From Tunturiibacter empetritectus (lineage in GTDB: Bacteria; Acidobacteriota; Terriglobia; Terriglobales; Acidobacteriaceae): DNA of 64,000 nt. Shown here one piece after another: positions 17,039-25,933 of the stretch. A program made the position numbers and the translations under genes. Location of the stretch: positions 186,001 to 250,000 of the forward strand of contig NZ_JACCCU010000001.1 of assembly GCF_013410875.1 (NCBI RefSeq), in the 5' to 3' direction. Position 1 is the stretch's first letter. Each line of letters begins with the position of its first letter. The notes beneath the pieces are model-generated. The model saw only the letters and a program-made list of their open reading frames with translations, ran no database searches and was not told the origin of the DNA.

Positions 17039-17896
17039 TCAGGGCTTCTCGTTGTTCGCGGTTGTATCCAGGTACTTGATGAGTATTACTTCGTTGCCGA
17101 TTGCGTTGTAGATTAGCTCGTCGACGGTGCCGCTTGCTAGAAGAAGACCGTATCCTCCGGCGCGCATCCCCTGTTCCTTGCGTAGCAGGATGTGGGCCGT
17201 GGGATCGGTAGCGGGATTTCCGATGGCCGCGTGGGCGAGGGATTCCTTCTGGAAGCCGGTGCCGGGGTCGCGCACACGGAAGACCATGGTGCGGGCGGTG
17301 CGAATGGCGTTCACTTCGACGACCTGGTCGGGATTGAACTTCGCTCCGTGTTCCATGGCGTTCATAAGAATCTCTCGAAAGGCCTGGATGATCTCCTGTC
17401 TCGCGTCTTCGGGGAGTTGGGCGCTGAGTTCCTTCGCGAAGGAGAGAAGGCGTTCGGCGGTGACGAGGCGGCAGTTGGCACGGATGGAGACCCAGCCGGG
17501 GCGGGCCGAGAGGATTTCGATGTCGTCTCGCGAGTGATTGTCGGAAGCTGCACTGGCGACCATTGCCGCGATCTCCTGAGTGTCGAAGGGAGGGGTGAAA
17601 CAGCCGAAGACCCGGGCTTTCAGGGCGGCGATGACCTTGTCGGGGGTGCTGTGTTGCGCCAGAACGATGCACTTCAGTTCGGGCCTGATGGAGCGCATCT
17701 CTTCAAGGAGCGCGAGGTTCTCCTCGATATCGCTATCGGCGCTGGTAATGACGACGTCGAAGCGCCGGGTACGCAACCGCTTGAGCGCATCGGCGGGGCC
17801 TGCCGAATACACCGTGGGCAAGTGAGCGGCAGTGAGTGCGCGGCCGATCTCGCGGCTGATCGGGGTGTGACTTCCGATGATAAGAACTCGACTCAT
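17039..17896 (-). CDS. Pseudo-receiver fused to an RsbW-like ATPase domain
   Basis: The 285-residue protein begins MSRVLIIGSHTPISREIGRA, the first strand and helix of a receiver-like domain (residues 1-120). The usual phospho-acceptor position reads FDVVITSADSD, with Ser instead of Asp, so it is probably not phosphorylated. The C-terminal half is an HATPase_c_2 domain with N-box EILMNAMEHG, G1 motif RDPGTGF and G2 motif GGYGLLLA. It probably acts as an anti-sigma-factor-type kinase. A TTG at 17986, overlapping the valS stop, would add 30 non-conserved-looking residues. It converges with the membrane-protein gene 13 bp away. Confidence 0.82.
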   Translation of the reverse strand: MSRVLIIGSHTPISREIGRALTAAHLPTVYSAGPADALKRLRTRRFDVVITSADSDIEENLALLEEMRSIRPELKCIVLAQHSTPDKVIAALKARVFGCFTPPFDTQEIAAMVASAASDNHSRDDIEILSARPGWVSIRANCRLVTAERLLSFAKELSAQLPEDARQEIIQAFREILMNAMEHGAKFNPDQVVEVNAIRTARTMVFRVRDPGTGFQKESLAHAAIGNPATDPTAHILLRKEQGMRAGGYGLLLASGTVDELIYNAIGNEVILIKYLDTTANNEKP

Positions 17897-17982
17897 GTCG
17901 TGGTCCGAGACGTGGGAACGAGTTGATTCTAGACCATCAACTATGCGAGACCATCGCTCGATGGTGTGATCGACCTGCTCCG

Positions 17983-20898
17983 TCAATCGGCGAGAGCGTC
18001 TAAGGCGGCTTTGGTTTTGTCGTAGAGGATGCGGGTTTCGGCGGATTGCTTGCGCAGGCCCTCGATGATGTGGGCGGGCGCTTTCGCTGTGAAGGCTTCG
18101 TTGTTTAGCTGCTTGTCGGCGGCGGCGAGACCCTTCTCGTACTTGGCGAGATCTTTGGTGAGTCGTTCGCGTTCTGCGGGGACGTCTATGGTGCGCTCGT
18201 AGAGGACGGCTACGTCGAAGTCCGCGGTGGAGCGGGCGTTGGCGCCGGTGAGGGCCGCGGGAGCGACCTCGACGGCGCTGACACGCGAAAGTTTGGCGAG
18301 CATGTCGGCGTTTAACTTCGCGAGCGCGCCGATGGCCGGCGAGGCGAAGATGCGGATGGGCGTGGCTTCTTTCTCGGGGACGCCGAGTTCCTTGCGCAGG
18401 CCGCGTACGGTGACGATGAGGTCCTGCAGGGTCTTCATCTCGGCTTCGGCGACGAGGTCGATGGGGAAGTCGGAGGCCTGCGGGTAGCGGGTAAGGGCGA
18501 TGGATTTGGGAAGTGATGGGCCGCCCATGCTGTAGCTGCAGAGGGCGTGCCAGAGCTCTTCTGTGATGAAGGGCATGAAGGGGCTGAGGAGGCGGAGGGC
18601 CTGCTCGAAGACGCTGATCAATAAGGTAAGCGAGAGGGCGGTTTCGAGGCGTCTGGCGGCGCGGTCCTCTTCTGAGACGGTCTCGGGAAGGTCGTCAAAG
18701 TTGAGGCGGAGTTTGATGAGTTCGAGGTACCAGTCGCAGAGTTCGCCCCAGAAGAACTGGTAGACGGCGTTGGCGGCCTCGTCGAAGCGGTAGGCGGAGA
18801 GGGCGCGGTCGACTTCGGCGGCGGTGTGGGAGAGGCGGGAGAAGATCCAACGACTCTCAAGAGGTGTTTCCTCTGGGAGAGCCCAGGTTCCAGAGGCGGG
18901 ACCCTTCGACGAGTTCGGGGCAGGTTCTGGGGCACCCGTTTCTTTGGTTGGGTTTGCGGCTGGGTCGGGGTGTAGGTGCAGGTTGAAGCCGCCTTCGATG
19001 CGGTCGAGGTTCATGAAGAGGAAGCGGGCGGCGTTCCAGATCTTGTTGGCGAAGGCGCGGTAGCCTTCGGTGCGGGCTTCGGAGAAGGCGATGTCGGTGC
19101 CGGGCGAGGCCATGCTGGCGAGGGTGAAGCGGACGGCGTCGGTGCCGAAGCGCTCGATGATGTCGATGGGGTTGATGACGTTGCCCTTGGTCTTGGACAT
19201 CTTCTGGCGGTCGGCGTCGCGGACGAGGCCGTGGATGTAGACGGCTTTGAAGGGCACCGCGTTCTCAAGCGAACGCGGTGAGCCATCGGGCATGGGGACG
19301 TCGAGCATGAAGTGAGTGCCGAGCATGATCATGCGGGCGACCCAGAAGAAGAGGATGTCGAAGCCGGTGACGAGGAGGTCGGTGGGGTAGAAGGTGGCGA
19401 GATCAGGGGTGAGATCCGGCATGCCGGTATCCGGGTTTGGATTGGGCCAGCCGAAGACGGTGAAGGGGAGGAGGCCGGAGGAGAACCAGGTGTCGAGGAC
19501 GTCGGTCTCCTGGGTGAGGTCGGCGGAGTTGCAGGTGGCGCAGTGAGTGGGCGTCGTTCGCGCCACGGTAATGGCAGAACAGGCTTTGCAGTACCACGCA
19601 GGGATGCGATGGCCCCACCAGAGCTGGCGCGAGATGCACCAGTCGTAGATGTTCTTCATCCACTCGTCGTAGACCTTCGTGTACATCTCGGGGGTGAATT
19701 TGATGTGGCCCTGGGCGACGGCTGCGATCGCTTTCGCTGCGATGCTGTCGCCGCCGGTGGTGGGGGTTTTGTTGACGGCGAGGAACCACTGCTGCGAGAG
19801 GCGCGGCTCGATGACGACGCCGGTGCGCTGCGAGAGGCCGATGGAGTTGGTGTGCTCCTTGATCTCGACGAGGAGGCCGAGGGCTTCGAGGTCGGCGACG
19901 ATCTTCTCGCGTGCGGCGTAGCGGTCGAGGCCGTGGTAGGGCGAGCCGGGGAGGAGGACGTGCGCGGTCTCGTCGAGGATGGTGAGGTTGGGCAGGTTGT
20001 GGCGCTGGCCGATGGCGAAGTCATTGGCGTCGTGTGCGGGTGTGACTTTGACGGCGCCGGTGCCGAACTCGGGCTTGGCCCACTCGTCGGCGAGGATGGG
20101 GATCTCGCGTGCGGGACTTCCATTGATCTCGCTTAGCGGTAAGCGTACGAGTTTGCCTTGCAGTGCGAGGTAGCGCTCGTCGGTGGGGTTTACGGCTACG
20201 GCTACGTCGCCGAGCATCGTTTCCGGACGGGTCGTTGCGATGACTATGGAGCCTGAACCGTCGGCTAAGGGATAGCGGATGTGGTAGATCTTGCCGATGC
20301 GCTCTTCGTGCTCGACCTCGAGATCGGAGACGGCGGTCTGGATGCTGGGGTCCCAGTTGACGATGTAGGCGCCGCGATAGATGAGGCCCTGCTCGTAGAG
20401 GCGGACGAAGGCCTCGTTGACGGCGGGGCTGAGGCGGTCGTCCATGGTGAAGTACTCGCGGGACCAGTCGACGGAGGCGCCGAGGCGCTTCATCTGGTCG
20501 AGGATTGCTCCGCCGTAGAGGTCGCGCCAGGCCCAGACCTTTTCGACGAAGGCGCTGCGGCCGAGCTCCTTGCGGTTCTTGCCTTCGGCGGCGAGTTGGC
20601 GCTCGACCATCATCTGGGTGGCGATACCGGCGTGGTCGGTGCCGGGAACCCAGAGGGCGGTTTCGCCGCGCATGCGATGCCAGCGGGTGAGGATGTCCAT
20701 CTCCGCCTGGTTGAGCATGTGACCCATGTGGAGGCGGCCGGTGACGTTGGGAGGCGGCAAAAGAATGGTGAACTTCTTTTGTGCGGCGTGCGTAGTTTCG
20801 GGGGTCGGAACGTCAAACAGATGTTCTTTGACCCAGTACTCGGCCCAGCGCTGTTCGATAACGGACGGATCGTATGCTTTTGGAAGTTCCTGGCTCAT
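17983..20898 (-). CDS. valS: Valyl-tRNA synthetase
   Basis: Charges tRNA-Val. The protein is about 971 residues from the ATG at 20898 (MSQELPKAYDPSVIEQRW). A GTG at 20922 would add eight residues. Class I motifs are present: PPPNVTGRLHMGHML (HIGH equivalent), GTDHAGIATQM, CISRQLWWGHRIPAWYC, DVLDTWFSSGLLPFTVFGWP and KMSKTKGNVINP (KMSKS equivalent). The editing domain lies between, and the tRNA-binding coiled coil is C-terminal (AERERLTKDLAKYEKGLAAA). A Pro/Glu-rich insert of about 45 residues follows the catalytic core (NPTKETGAPEPAPNSSKGPA). Confidence 0.97.
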   Translation of the reverse strand: MSQELPKAYDPSVIEQRWAEYWVKEHLFDVPTPETTHAAQKKFTILLPPPNVTGRLHMGHMLNQAEMDILTRWHRMRGETALWVPGTDHAGIATQMMVERQLAAEGKNRKELGRSAFVEKVWAWRDLYGGAILDQMKRLGASVDWSREYFTMDDRLSPAVNEAFVRLYEQGLIYRGAYIVNWDPSIQTAVSDLEVEHEERIGKIYHIRYPLADGSGSIVIATTRPETMLGDVAVAVNPTDERYLALQGKLVRLPLSEINGSPAREIPILADEWAKPEFGTGAVKVTPAHDANDFAIGQRHNLPNLTILDETAHVLLPGSPYHGLDRYAAREKIVADLEALGLLVEIKEHTNSIGLSQRTGVVIEPRLSQQWFLAVNKTPTTGGDSIAAKAIAAVAQGHIKFTPEMYTKVYDEWMKNIYDWCISRQLWWGHRIPAWYCKACSAITVARTTPTHCATCNSADLTQETDVLDTWFSSGLLPFTVFGWPNPNPDTGMPDLTPDLATFYPTDLLVTGFDILFFWVARMIMLGTHFMLDVPMPDGSPRSLENAVPFKAVYIHGLVRDADRQKMSKTKGNVINPIDIIERFGTDAVRFTLASMASPGTDIAFSEARTEGYRAFANKIWNAARFLFMNLDRIEGGFNLHLHPDPAANPTKETGAPEPAPNSSKGPASGTWALPEETPLESRWIFSRLSHTAAEVDRALSAYRFDEAANAVYQFFWGELCDWYLELIKLRLNFDDLPETVSEEDRAARRLETALSLTLLISVFEQALRLLSPFMPFITEELWHALCSYSMGGPSLPKSIALTRYPQASDFPIDLVAEAEMKTLQDLIVTVRGLRKELGVPEKEATPIRIFASPAIGALAKLNADMLAKLSRVSAVEVAPAALTGANARSTADFDVAVLYERTIDVPAERERLTKDLAKYEKGLAAADKQLNNEAFTAKAPAHIIEGLRKQSAETRILYDKTKAALDALAD

Positions 20899-21017
20899 CG
20901 GTGTTTTAAGGGTAGCATCCACGGGCGTTAACCGTTGGTATGCGGTGGCCGGCTCGAGCTTGAGGAATGCGGTTCGTTGAGAGATGCATCCACGTACACT
21001 AGCCCACGAGGTCCTTC

Positions 21018-21512
21018 ATGCGTAGACTGCTCCTCGCTCTTGCTGTGTTGACTGTTGCCTGTACACCCGCCTTCGCCCGTTCTTCGCAGGATCGCGCCGG
21101 GGTTGGAAGCGATATTACGATTGCTGATGGAGAGACGGCGGGGGATATCGCCTGCGCGTTTTGCACGGTGCGCGTGCATGGCGAGGTGAAGGGAGATATC
21201 GCGACCTTCCTGGGATCGGTTGTGGTGGATTCGGGGAGGACGATCTCAGGCGATGTGGCTTCGCTCGGCGGCGATCTCGAGATGGGCCAGGATGCGACGG
21301 TGGGCGGCGATGTTGCGATTGCTGCGGGAGACTTGAAGCTGGGCGATGGGGCGTCGATTCATGGCCAGCAGACGGTTCTGCCGGGCAGGTTCTGGCTGCT
21401 GCTGCCGCTCGCACCGTTTTTGATACTCGCCGGTCTCATTTGGCTGATCGTGTCTATTGTTCGGCGTAACCGGTATCCATATCCGGTTCCTCCGCGAGGG
21501 CGCGGGTTCTAG
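21018..21512 (+). CDS. Bactofilin-like secreted protein with C-terminal membrane anchor
   Basis: A 164-residue protein with a signal peptide (residues 1-20, ending AFA). A right-handed beta-helix-like repeat follows, with Gly-Asp-Val/Ile every 6-12 residues (VHGEVKGDIATFLGSVVVDS, ISGDVASLGGDLEMGQDATV), resembling polymer-forming cytoskeletal (bactofilin) domains. One hydrophobic helix lies near the C-terminus (FWLLLPLAPFLILAGLIWLI) with a basic tail after it. The motif CAFCTVRVHGEV also appears, changed, in the next gene. It is probably anchored in the inner membrane with the repeat outside. The two genes are likely paralogues and co-transcribed. Confidence 0.82.
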   Translation: MRRLLLALAVLTVACTPAFARSSQDRAGVGSDITIADGETAGDIACAFCTVRVHGEVKGDIATFLGSVVVDSGRTISGDVASLGGDLEMGQDATVGGDVAIAAGDLKLGDGASIHGQQTVLPGRFWLLLPLAPFLILAGLIWLIVSIVRRNRYPYPVPPRGRGF

Positions 21513-21559
21513 GCGGCGGCTGCGGGCTGAGGTAGTGTAAGAAGATCTGGGAACCTGGC

Positions 21560-22141
21560 TTGCGGTGTATGCGTACTACCTTCTGCACGCTGTTATTCTC
21601 TGGGGGAACTTTGCCGAACTTTGCGCTCCGCAGCCTCGTTTTTACGCTTCTGTTTGCCTCGACCGCGCTCGCTCAGGCGCCGGGCAACCGGGCTTATGTC
21701 GGGGAAGACGTCTATGTTGCCTCAGGCCAGCTAGTGCACAATGCGATGTGTGTCTTCTGCTCGGTGCAGGTGGAGGGTGACGTGACGGGGCGGGTGATCG
21801 TGCTGTTCGGCAGCCTGAACGTGACCGGACAGGTGGGGAAGGGCGCGACCGTGATCGGGGGGAACGCGGTGGTCGATTCGCAGGCGCGGATTGGCGGCGA
21901 TACGACGGTGCTGGGCGGCAACGCGGTGTATGAGAGCGATGAGTCGTTTGGAGGGAGTGCGTATGTGTTGGGCGGGCACCTGTCGCATGTGCCGCTGGCG
22001 CACGGGCAGGTGAGCGCGCACCCACGGCTGTCGTTGAGCCCGCTGTTTTCAGTCTTGCTGGGGGTGCTGGTGTTAGTGCTGCTCTCGGCTTTGTTTGTGC
22101 CGCAGGTGCGGCGGCGTATTGCGGTCAGTCAGAGTTCCTGA
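21560..22141 (+). CDS. Bactofilin-like secreted protein, paralogue of the preceding gene
   Basis: A 193-residue protein (a start a few codons later is possible) with an N-terminal signal (FTLLFASTALAQ) and the motif CVFCSVQVEGDVTG, matching CAFCTVRVHGEVKG of its neighbour. Gly-Val repeats follow (VTGQVGKGATVIGGNAVV, IGGDTTVLGGNAVY). A C-terminal membrane helix (LFSVLLGVLVLVLLSALFVP) and basic tail end the protein. The paired cysteines could form a disulfide or bind a cofactor in the periplasm; this is inference. A strong terminator follows at 22163. Confidence 0.82.
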   Translation: MRCMRTTFCTLLFSGGTLPNFALRSLVFTLLFASTALAQAPGNRAYVGEDVYVASGQLVHNAMCVFCSVQVEGDVTGRVIVLFGSLNVTGQVGKGATVIGGNAVVDSQARIGGDTTVLGGNAVYESDESFGGSAYVLGGHLSHVPLAHGQVSAHPRLSLSPLFSVLLGVLVLVLLSALFVPQVRRRIAVSQSS

Positions 22142-22162
22142 ACGGGTTCGCTTCAGACGAAG

Positions 22163-22197
22163 AAGAGGATGCAGCCTGAAGCTGCATCCTCTTTTTT
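22163..22197 (+). terminator. Rho-independent terminator
   Basis: A 13-bp perfect stem (AAGAGGATGCAGC with GCTGCATCCTCTT) around the loop CTGAA is followed by a T run (22192-22197). It ends the bactofilin-like pair. Confidence 0.9.
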
Positions 22198-22226
22198 CTG
22201 TTTCGTGTAGATGATGTTCGCAGAGG

Positions 22227-23966
22227 TTAGAAGGGGTTCAGCTTGTTCAGGCCCTTCTTCTTCTTGTGCTTGCTGTCGGATTCGTCGCCCTTGTCGAAGT
22301 CAGGCTTCTTGTTCTTTCCGTTGGCGTTGCCGGTTTGGGCGGCGGGCTGAGTTCCAGGCTTGATATCGTTCACTGCATCGGGCGCAGACGCAGCCTTTTC
22401 AACCGCGGGGAGAGGCGTGGAGTTGGTTGGTCCAACCGCCTTCAGGCCGCCATCGGCTGGAACGGTAGTTCCGGAGGCGCCGGAGTTGAGAATCTCGACT
22501 CCGTTGATAACGTTGCCGGAGGAGGCGGGCGGAGTTGGTGTGGCGCCGGAGATGCTGGTCGTCGAGGATGCTCCGCTGGCGGCACCGGCGTCGGCGGCGG
22601 GAACGTCCGAGAGAGCCAGAGGCGCGGCGGGGGCTGCAGGAGCGGCTGGTGCTGCTGCGGGTGCAGCATCGGCTGTCGTCGCGGGCTTCGCGGTGAGAGC
22701 ACCCCCCGTGGCCGGCGCGTTGGGGTTTAGCGATTCGTTGAAGTCCGTCTTGATCTGGTTTACGACGTGAGGCGCGATGGTGGGGGTCGGGTCGGCGAGG
22801 GTTGGCTCTCCATCACGGGCGGCCATGACGACGTCTGGCTGGTGGAGGACAAGCAGACGAGCGCGATCCTGTAGACGATACTGGCGGCGGCTGTTTTCAA
22901 GTGCGACGCTGGCGGCAATTTGCTCGGGCGTGGGTTGCGGAATTTTGACATTCATGGCGTCGAGCCGGTCGCGGGCGTCTTCGACGTGGGGCGAGGCCGA
23001 GTGCTCGAGCACAACCCTGCTGTAAGCAGAGATGGCCTGGTCGTCGTAGATCTTTTCGAGGCGCGCCTTGCCTGCTTCGGGCAGCTTCATGGAGCGGACG
23101 AAGCGGGCCTCTGCTTCATAGGCGTCGCCGAGGCCGACCAGAACGTCGTCCATGTGGCTGTACTGCGGATAGGTGTCGACGACGGTCTGGTAGCGGGCGA
23201 TGGTCGCGGGGTAGTTGTTGTGCGTGCCGTAGAAGGCTGCGATGTTGGCCTCGCGAGTGGCCATGACCTCCTGGACCTCGCGCAGTCTCTGCTTGGCCTG
23301 GGGCACCAGGGTCGACTCCGGGAACTGCTGCAGCATGAGGCGGTACTCTTCTTCGGCGTGAGTGGCCTTGGCGTAGTCGCGGTCGGGCTTGTCCATCTGG
23401 CGGAAGTAGATGTCGCCTACGCGCATCTGGGCTTCGGCGGCCTCGGGGGCGTTGGGGAAGAAGGTGATGAAGTCCTTGTACTCCTGCTCAGCCTGGGTGA
23501 GGGCTGCGGTGCCGCCTTCCTTGTACCAGCTGTCGCCGATGGCAAGCTTGGCCTTCATCTGATACTGCGAGTCAGGATAGGTGTTGAGCAGGGTCTGGAG
23601 ATCGAGGCGGGCGACGTCGAAGTGGCCACGCTTGGTGGCGTCCACGGCCTTATCGTAGAGCACTTTGTCGGGAAGCTTGGCGTCGGGCTTTTCGGCCGGC
23701 TTCATCGCCTTCTCTTTGCGGAACTCTTTTTTTGTGTCCTTGGACTGGACGACTTTACCCTTCTTGTCTGGGGGAGTTGCGGAGAGGGTGACGCTCTCAT
23801 GCTGCTGACCGTTGGCGTCGGTGGTCGTCTGGGACGAGCCGGTTACCTGTGCGAAGGCTCCGAGGGAACCTAGCGAACCGAAGATCAGACTGGCAGTTGC
23901 GACTCCGGCCAGCGTGCCGGCCTTTACGCTGGGAAAGAAAGTTGGAAAGAAAGAACGCTTCGTCAT
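22227..23966 (-). CDS. BamD/YfiO-like tetratricopeptide protein with long low-complexity tail
   Basis: A predicted exported TPR protein related to the outer-membrane assembly factor BamD. The signal-like N-terminus (ATASLIFGSLGSLGAFAQ) has no lipobox cysteine, unlike canonical BamD. The BamD-like part (about residues 90-340) includes LYDKAVDATKRGHFDVARLD, LLNTYPDSQYQMKAKLAIGD, EYKDFITFFPNAPEAAEAQM and EYRLMLQQFPESTLVPQAKQ. The remaining 200 residues are Ala/Pro/Ser-rich and end in a Lys-rich stretch (SKHKKKKGLNKLNPF). At 579 residues it is more than twice the usual BamD length. It is probably periplasmic or surface-associated. Confidence 0.85.
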   Translation of the reverse strand: MTKRSFFPTFFPSVKAGTLAGVATASLIFGSLGSLGAFAQVTGSSQTTTDANGQQHESVTLSATPPDKKGKVVQSKDTKKEFRKEKAMKPAEKPDAKLPDKVLYDKAVDATKRGHFDVARLDLQTLLNTYPDSQYQMKAKLAIGDSWYKEGGTAALTQAEQEYKDFITFFPNAPEAAEAQMRVGDIYFRQMDKPDRDYAKATHAEEEYRLMLQQFPESTLVPQAKQRLREVQEVMATREANIAAFYGTHNNYPATIARYQTVVDTYPQYSHMDDVLVGLGDAYEAEARFVRSMKLPEAGKARLEKIYDDQAISAYSRVVLEHSASPHVEDARDRLDAMNVKIPQPTPEQIAASVALENSRRQYRLQDRARLLVLHQPDVVMAARDGEPTLADPTPTIAPHVVNQIKTDFNESLNPNAPATGGALTAKPATTADAAPAAAPAAPAAPAAPLALSDVPAADAGAASGASSTTSISGATPTPPASSGNVINGVEILNSGASGTTVPADGGLKAVGPTNSTPLPAVEKAASAPDAVNDIKPGTQPAAQTGNANGKNKKPDFDKGDESDSKHKKKKGLNKLNPF

Positions 23967-24030
23967 CCGGTATAGACCCCATCCGCCTCGCGCGACTGGG
24001 CGCTCAGGCTGTGTTCTATTCTAATCGTTC

Positions 24031-24708
24031 CTACACGACTTGTGCCGGGGCTGCGGCCCGGGCGATTTTGAGAAATTCCACGGCGTTCTGCTCGGTCTTG
24101 CCGGGGCTGAAGATGGCTGAGCCGGCGACGAGCATGTCAGCTCCTGCTTCGACGACCTGAGCGACGGTATCGTGAGCGACGCCGCCATCTACTTCGATAC
24201 GAAAGTTGAGGCCCATCTCCTCGCGCAGCTCTGCGAGGTGGGCGATCTTGTCGAGCGCGAGCGGCAGGAACTTCTGTCCGCCGAAGCCTGGGTTCACGCT
24301 CATCACCAGCACATGGTGCAGCATCGGAAGGACTTCGACCAGTGTGTCGACTGGAGTTGCGGGGTTAATGACGACGGCCGGCAACATGCCGTGATGGATG
24401 ATCTGCTGGAGGGTGCGATGGAGGTGGCGGCAGACCTCCTGGTGGACGCTCATCATATCCGCTCCTGCTTCGGCGAAGTCGGCGATGAAGTTGTCGGGAT
24501 CTTCGACCATCATGTGGCAGTCGAGGGGGAGCCTGGTGATGGGGCGGAGGGCTTTGACGACAGGCGGGCCGAAGGTGATGTTGGGGACGAAGTGGCCGTC
24601 CATGACGTCGACATGGAGGATGGTGGCTCCGCCCTGCTCCACGAGGGCGACTTCGTCGGCAAGGTGGGCGAAGTCTGCGGCGAGGATGGATGCTGCCAGT
24701 TCAATCAC
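24031..24708 (-). CDS. rpe: Ribulose-phosphate 3-epimerase
   Basis: Interconverts ribulose 5-phosphate and xylulose 5-phosphate in the pentose phosphate pathway. The 225-residue TIM barrel shows SILAADFAHLADEV, the metal ligands in HVDVMDGHFVPNITFGP and DCHMMVEDPD, the phosphate loop MSVNPGFGGQKF, and EVDGGVAHDT with the catalytic Asp. Length is normal. It is divergent from the Ntn hydrolase gene that starts 117 bp away. Confidence 0.97.
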   Translation of the reverse strand: MIELAASILAADFAHLADEVALVEQGGATILHVDVMDGHFVPNITFGPPVVKALRPITRLPLDCHMMVEDPDNFIADFAEAGADMMSVHQEVCRHLHRTLQQIIHHGMLPAVVINPATPVDTLVEVLPMLHHVLVMSVNPGFGGQKFLPLALDKIAHLAELREEMGLNFRIEVDGGVAHDTVAQVVEAGADMLVAGSAIFSPGKTEQNAVEFLKIARAAAPAQVV

Positions 24709-24825
24709 GTGAATAAACTCCTGCGGAAGAGTTTATCAGCGCAAGATGACGTATTTTTCGTTGGCGATTGGGATGCGGAGGTTTATTGTGACTCCGCCGA
24801 ATCATTTTGCGTACCGGAGGTTCCT

Positions 24826-25896
24826 ATGTTGAGGATGGCGCGTTGGCTGTGCTCTTTCGTTCTTCTCCTGACCGTCGCTCTTTCCCCTGAGACAGACTTG
24901 CGTGCCTGGGCGTGTACGCGGGCTGTCTACCTGGGACCGGACGGCGAGGTGATTACCTCTCGTTCGATGGATTGGCAGGTTGATATAGGCACGGATCTTT
25001 ATATCCTCCCCCGTGGGATGGAGCGGAACGGGGAGGTGGGAGCGGAGTCGCTGAAGTGGAGATCGAAGTACGGAAGCGTGGTGGCCACGGGATATGACGT
25101 CTCGACGACCGATGGGATGAATGAGAAGGGTATGGTGACGAATCTACTGTGGCTGGTGGAGTCGGAGTATCCAAAGCCGGTTGCAGGGAAGCCAGGGATG
25201 GCGATCTCCTTGTGGGCGCAGTGGGTGCTGGACAACTTCTCTACGGTGGCAGAGGCGGTGGACGCTCTGGAGCAGGAGCCCTTCACGCTGGTCACTGCGA
25301 ATGTGCCGGGAGAGAAGAGGCTCGCAACCGTGCACCTATCGATGTCGGACGCGACAGGCGATAGCGCGATTGTGGAGTACATCGATGGCAAACAGACGAT
25401 TCACCATGACCGCAAGTATCAGGTGATGACGAACTCACCCGCATTCGAACAGCAGTTGGCGCTGGATACCTACTGGAAGGGTATTGGTGGAACGGTGATG
25501 CTGCCGGGGACTAATCGTGCGGCGGACAGGTTTGCGCGGGCTTCTTTCTACATCAATGCAATTCCACAGGGAGAGAGTGCGGATATTACGGTTGCCAGCG
25601 TCTTCAGCGTGATTCGGAATGTGTCGGTGCCGTACGGGCTGACGACACCGGATCAACCGAATATCTCGTCGACACGATGGAGAACGGTGGCCGATCAGAA
25701 GAGGATGATTTACTTCTTCGAGTCCGCGGTGACACCGAATACCTTTTGGGTGAACTTCAAGGATATCGATTTCTCCGCTGAGACCGGGAAGGTGCAGAAG
25801 CTTGACCTGGGAAAGAACCAGAGCCATGTCTATGCGGGGAATGCTGTGAAGGATTTTGTGGTCAGCAAGCCGTTCAAGTTTCTTGGACTCCCTTGA
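24826..25896 (+). CDS. Linear amide C-N hydrolase (penicillin V acylase/choloylglycine hydrolase family)
   Basis: A 356-residue exported Ntn hydrolase. The start at 24826 has GGAGG 5 bp upstream. The signal peptide (MLRMARWLCSFVLLLTVALS onward) ends at ...LRAWA and would expose Cys30 of CTRAVYLGPDGEV as the N-terminal nucleophile, as in this family. Other conserved positions are SRSMDWQVDIGTDLYILPRG (Arg and Asp), GMNEKGMVTNLLWL, and SDATGDSAIVEY with a later N/R pair. The substrate may be an acyl-homoserine lactone, penicillin V or another amide; sequence alone does not decide. Confidence 0.9.
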   Translation: MLRMARWLCSFVLLLTVALSPETDLRAWACTRAVYLGPDGEVITSRSMDWQVDIGTDLYILPRGMERNGEVGAESLKWRSKYGSVVATGYDVSTTDGMNEKGMVTNLLWLVESEYPKPVAGKPGMAISLWAQWVLDNFSTVAEAVDALEQEPFTLVTANVPGEKRLATVHLSMSDATGDSAIVEYIDGKQTIHHDRKYQVMTNSPAFEQQLALDTYWKGIGGTVMLPGTNRAADRFARASFYINAIPQGESADITVASVFSVIRNVSVPYGLTTPDQPNISSTRWRTVADQKRMIYFFESAVTPNTFWVNFKDIDFSAETGKVQKLDLGKNQSHVYAGNAVKDFVVSKPFKFLGLP

Positions 25897-25933
25897 GGTA
25901 GCGTCCTTTCTGCTCGGAACCAGCGATTGAATT

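Noticed and set aside
24172..24825. An upstream extension of the Ntn hydrolase frame
   Set aside because: It overlaps rpe in antisense. The ATG at 24826 has a GGAGG site and begins a clear signal peptide.
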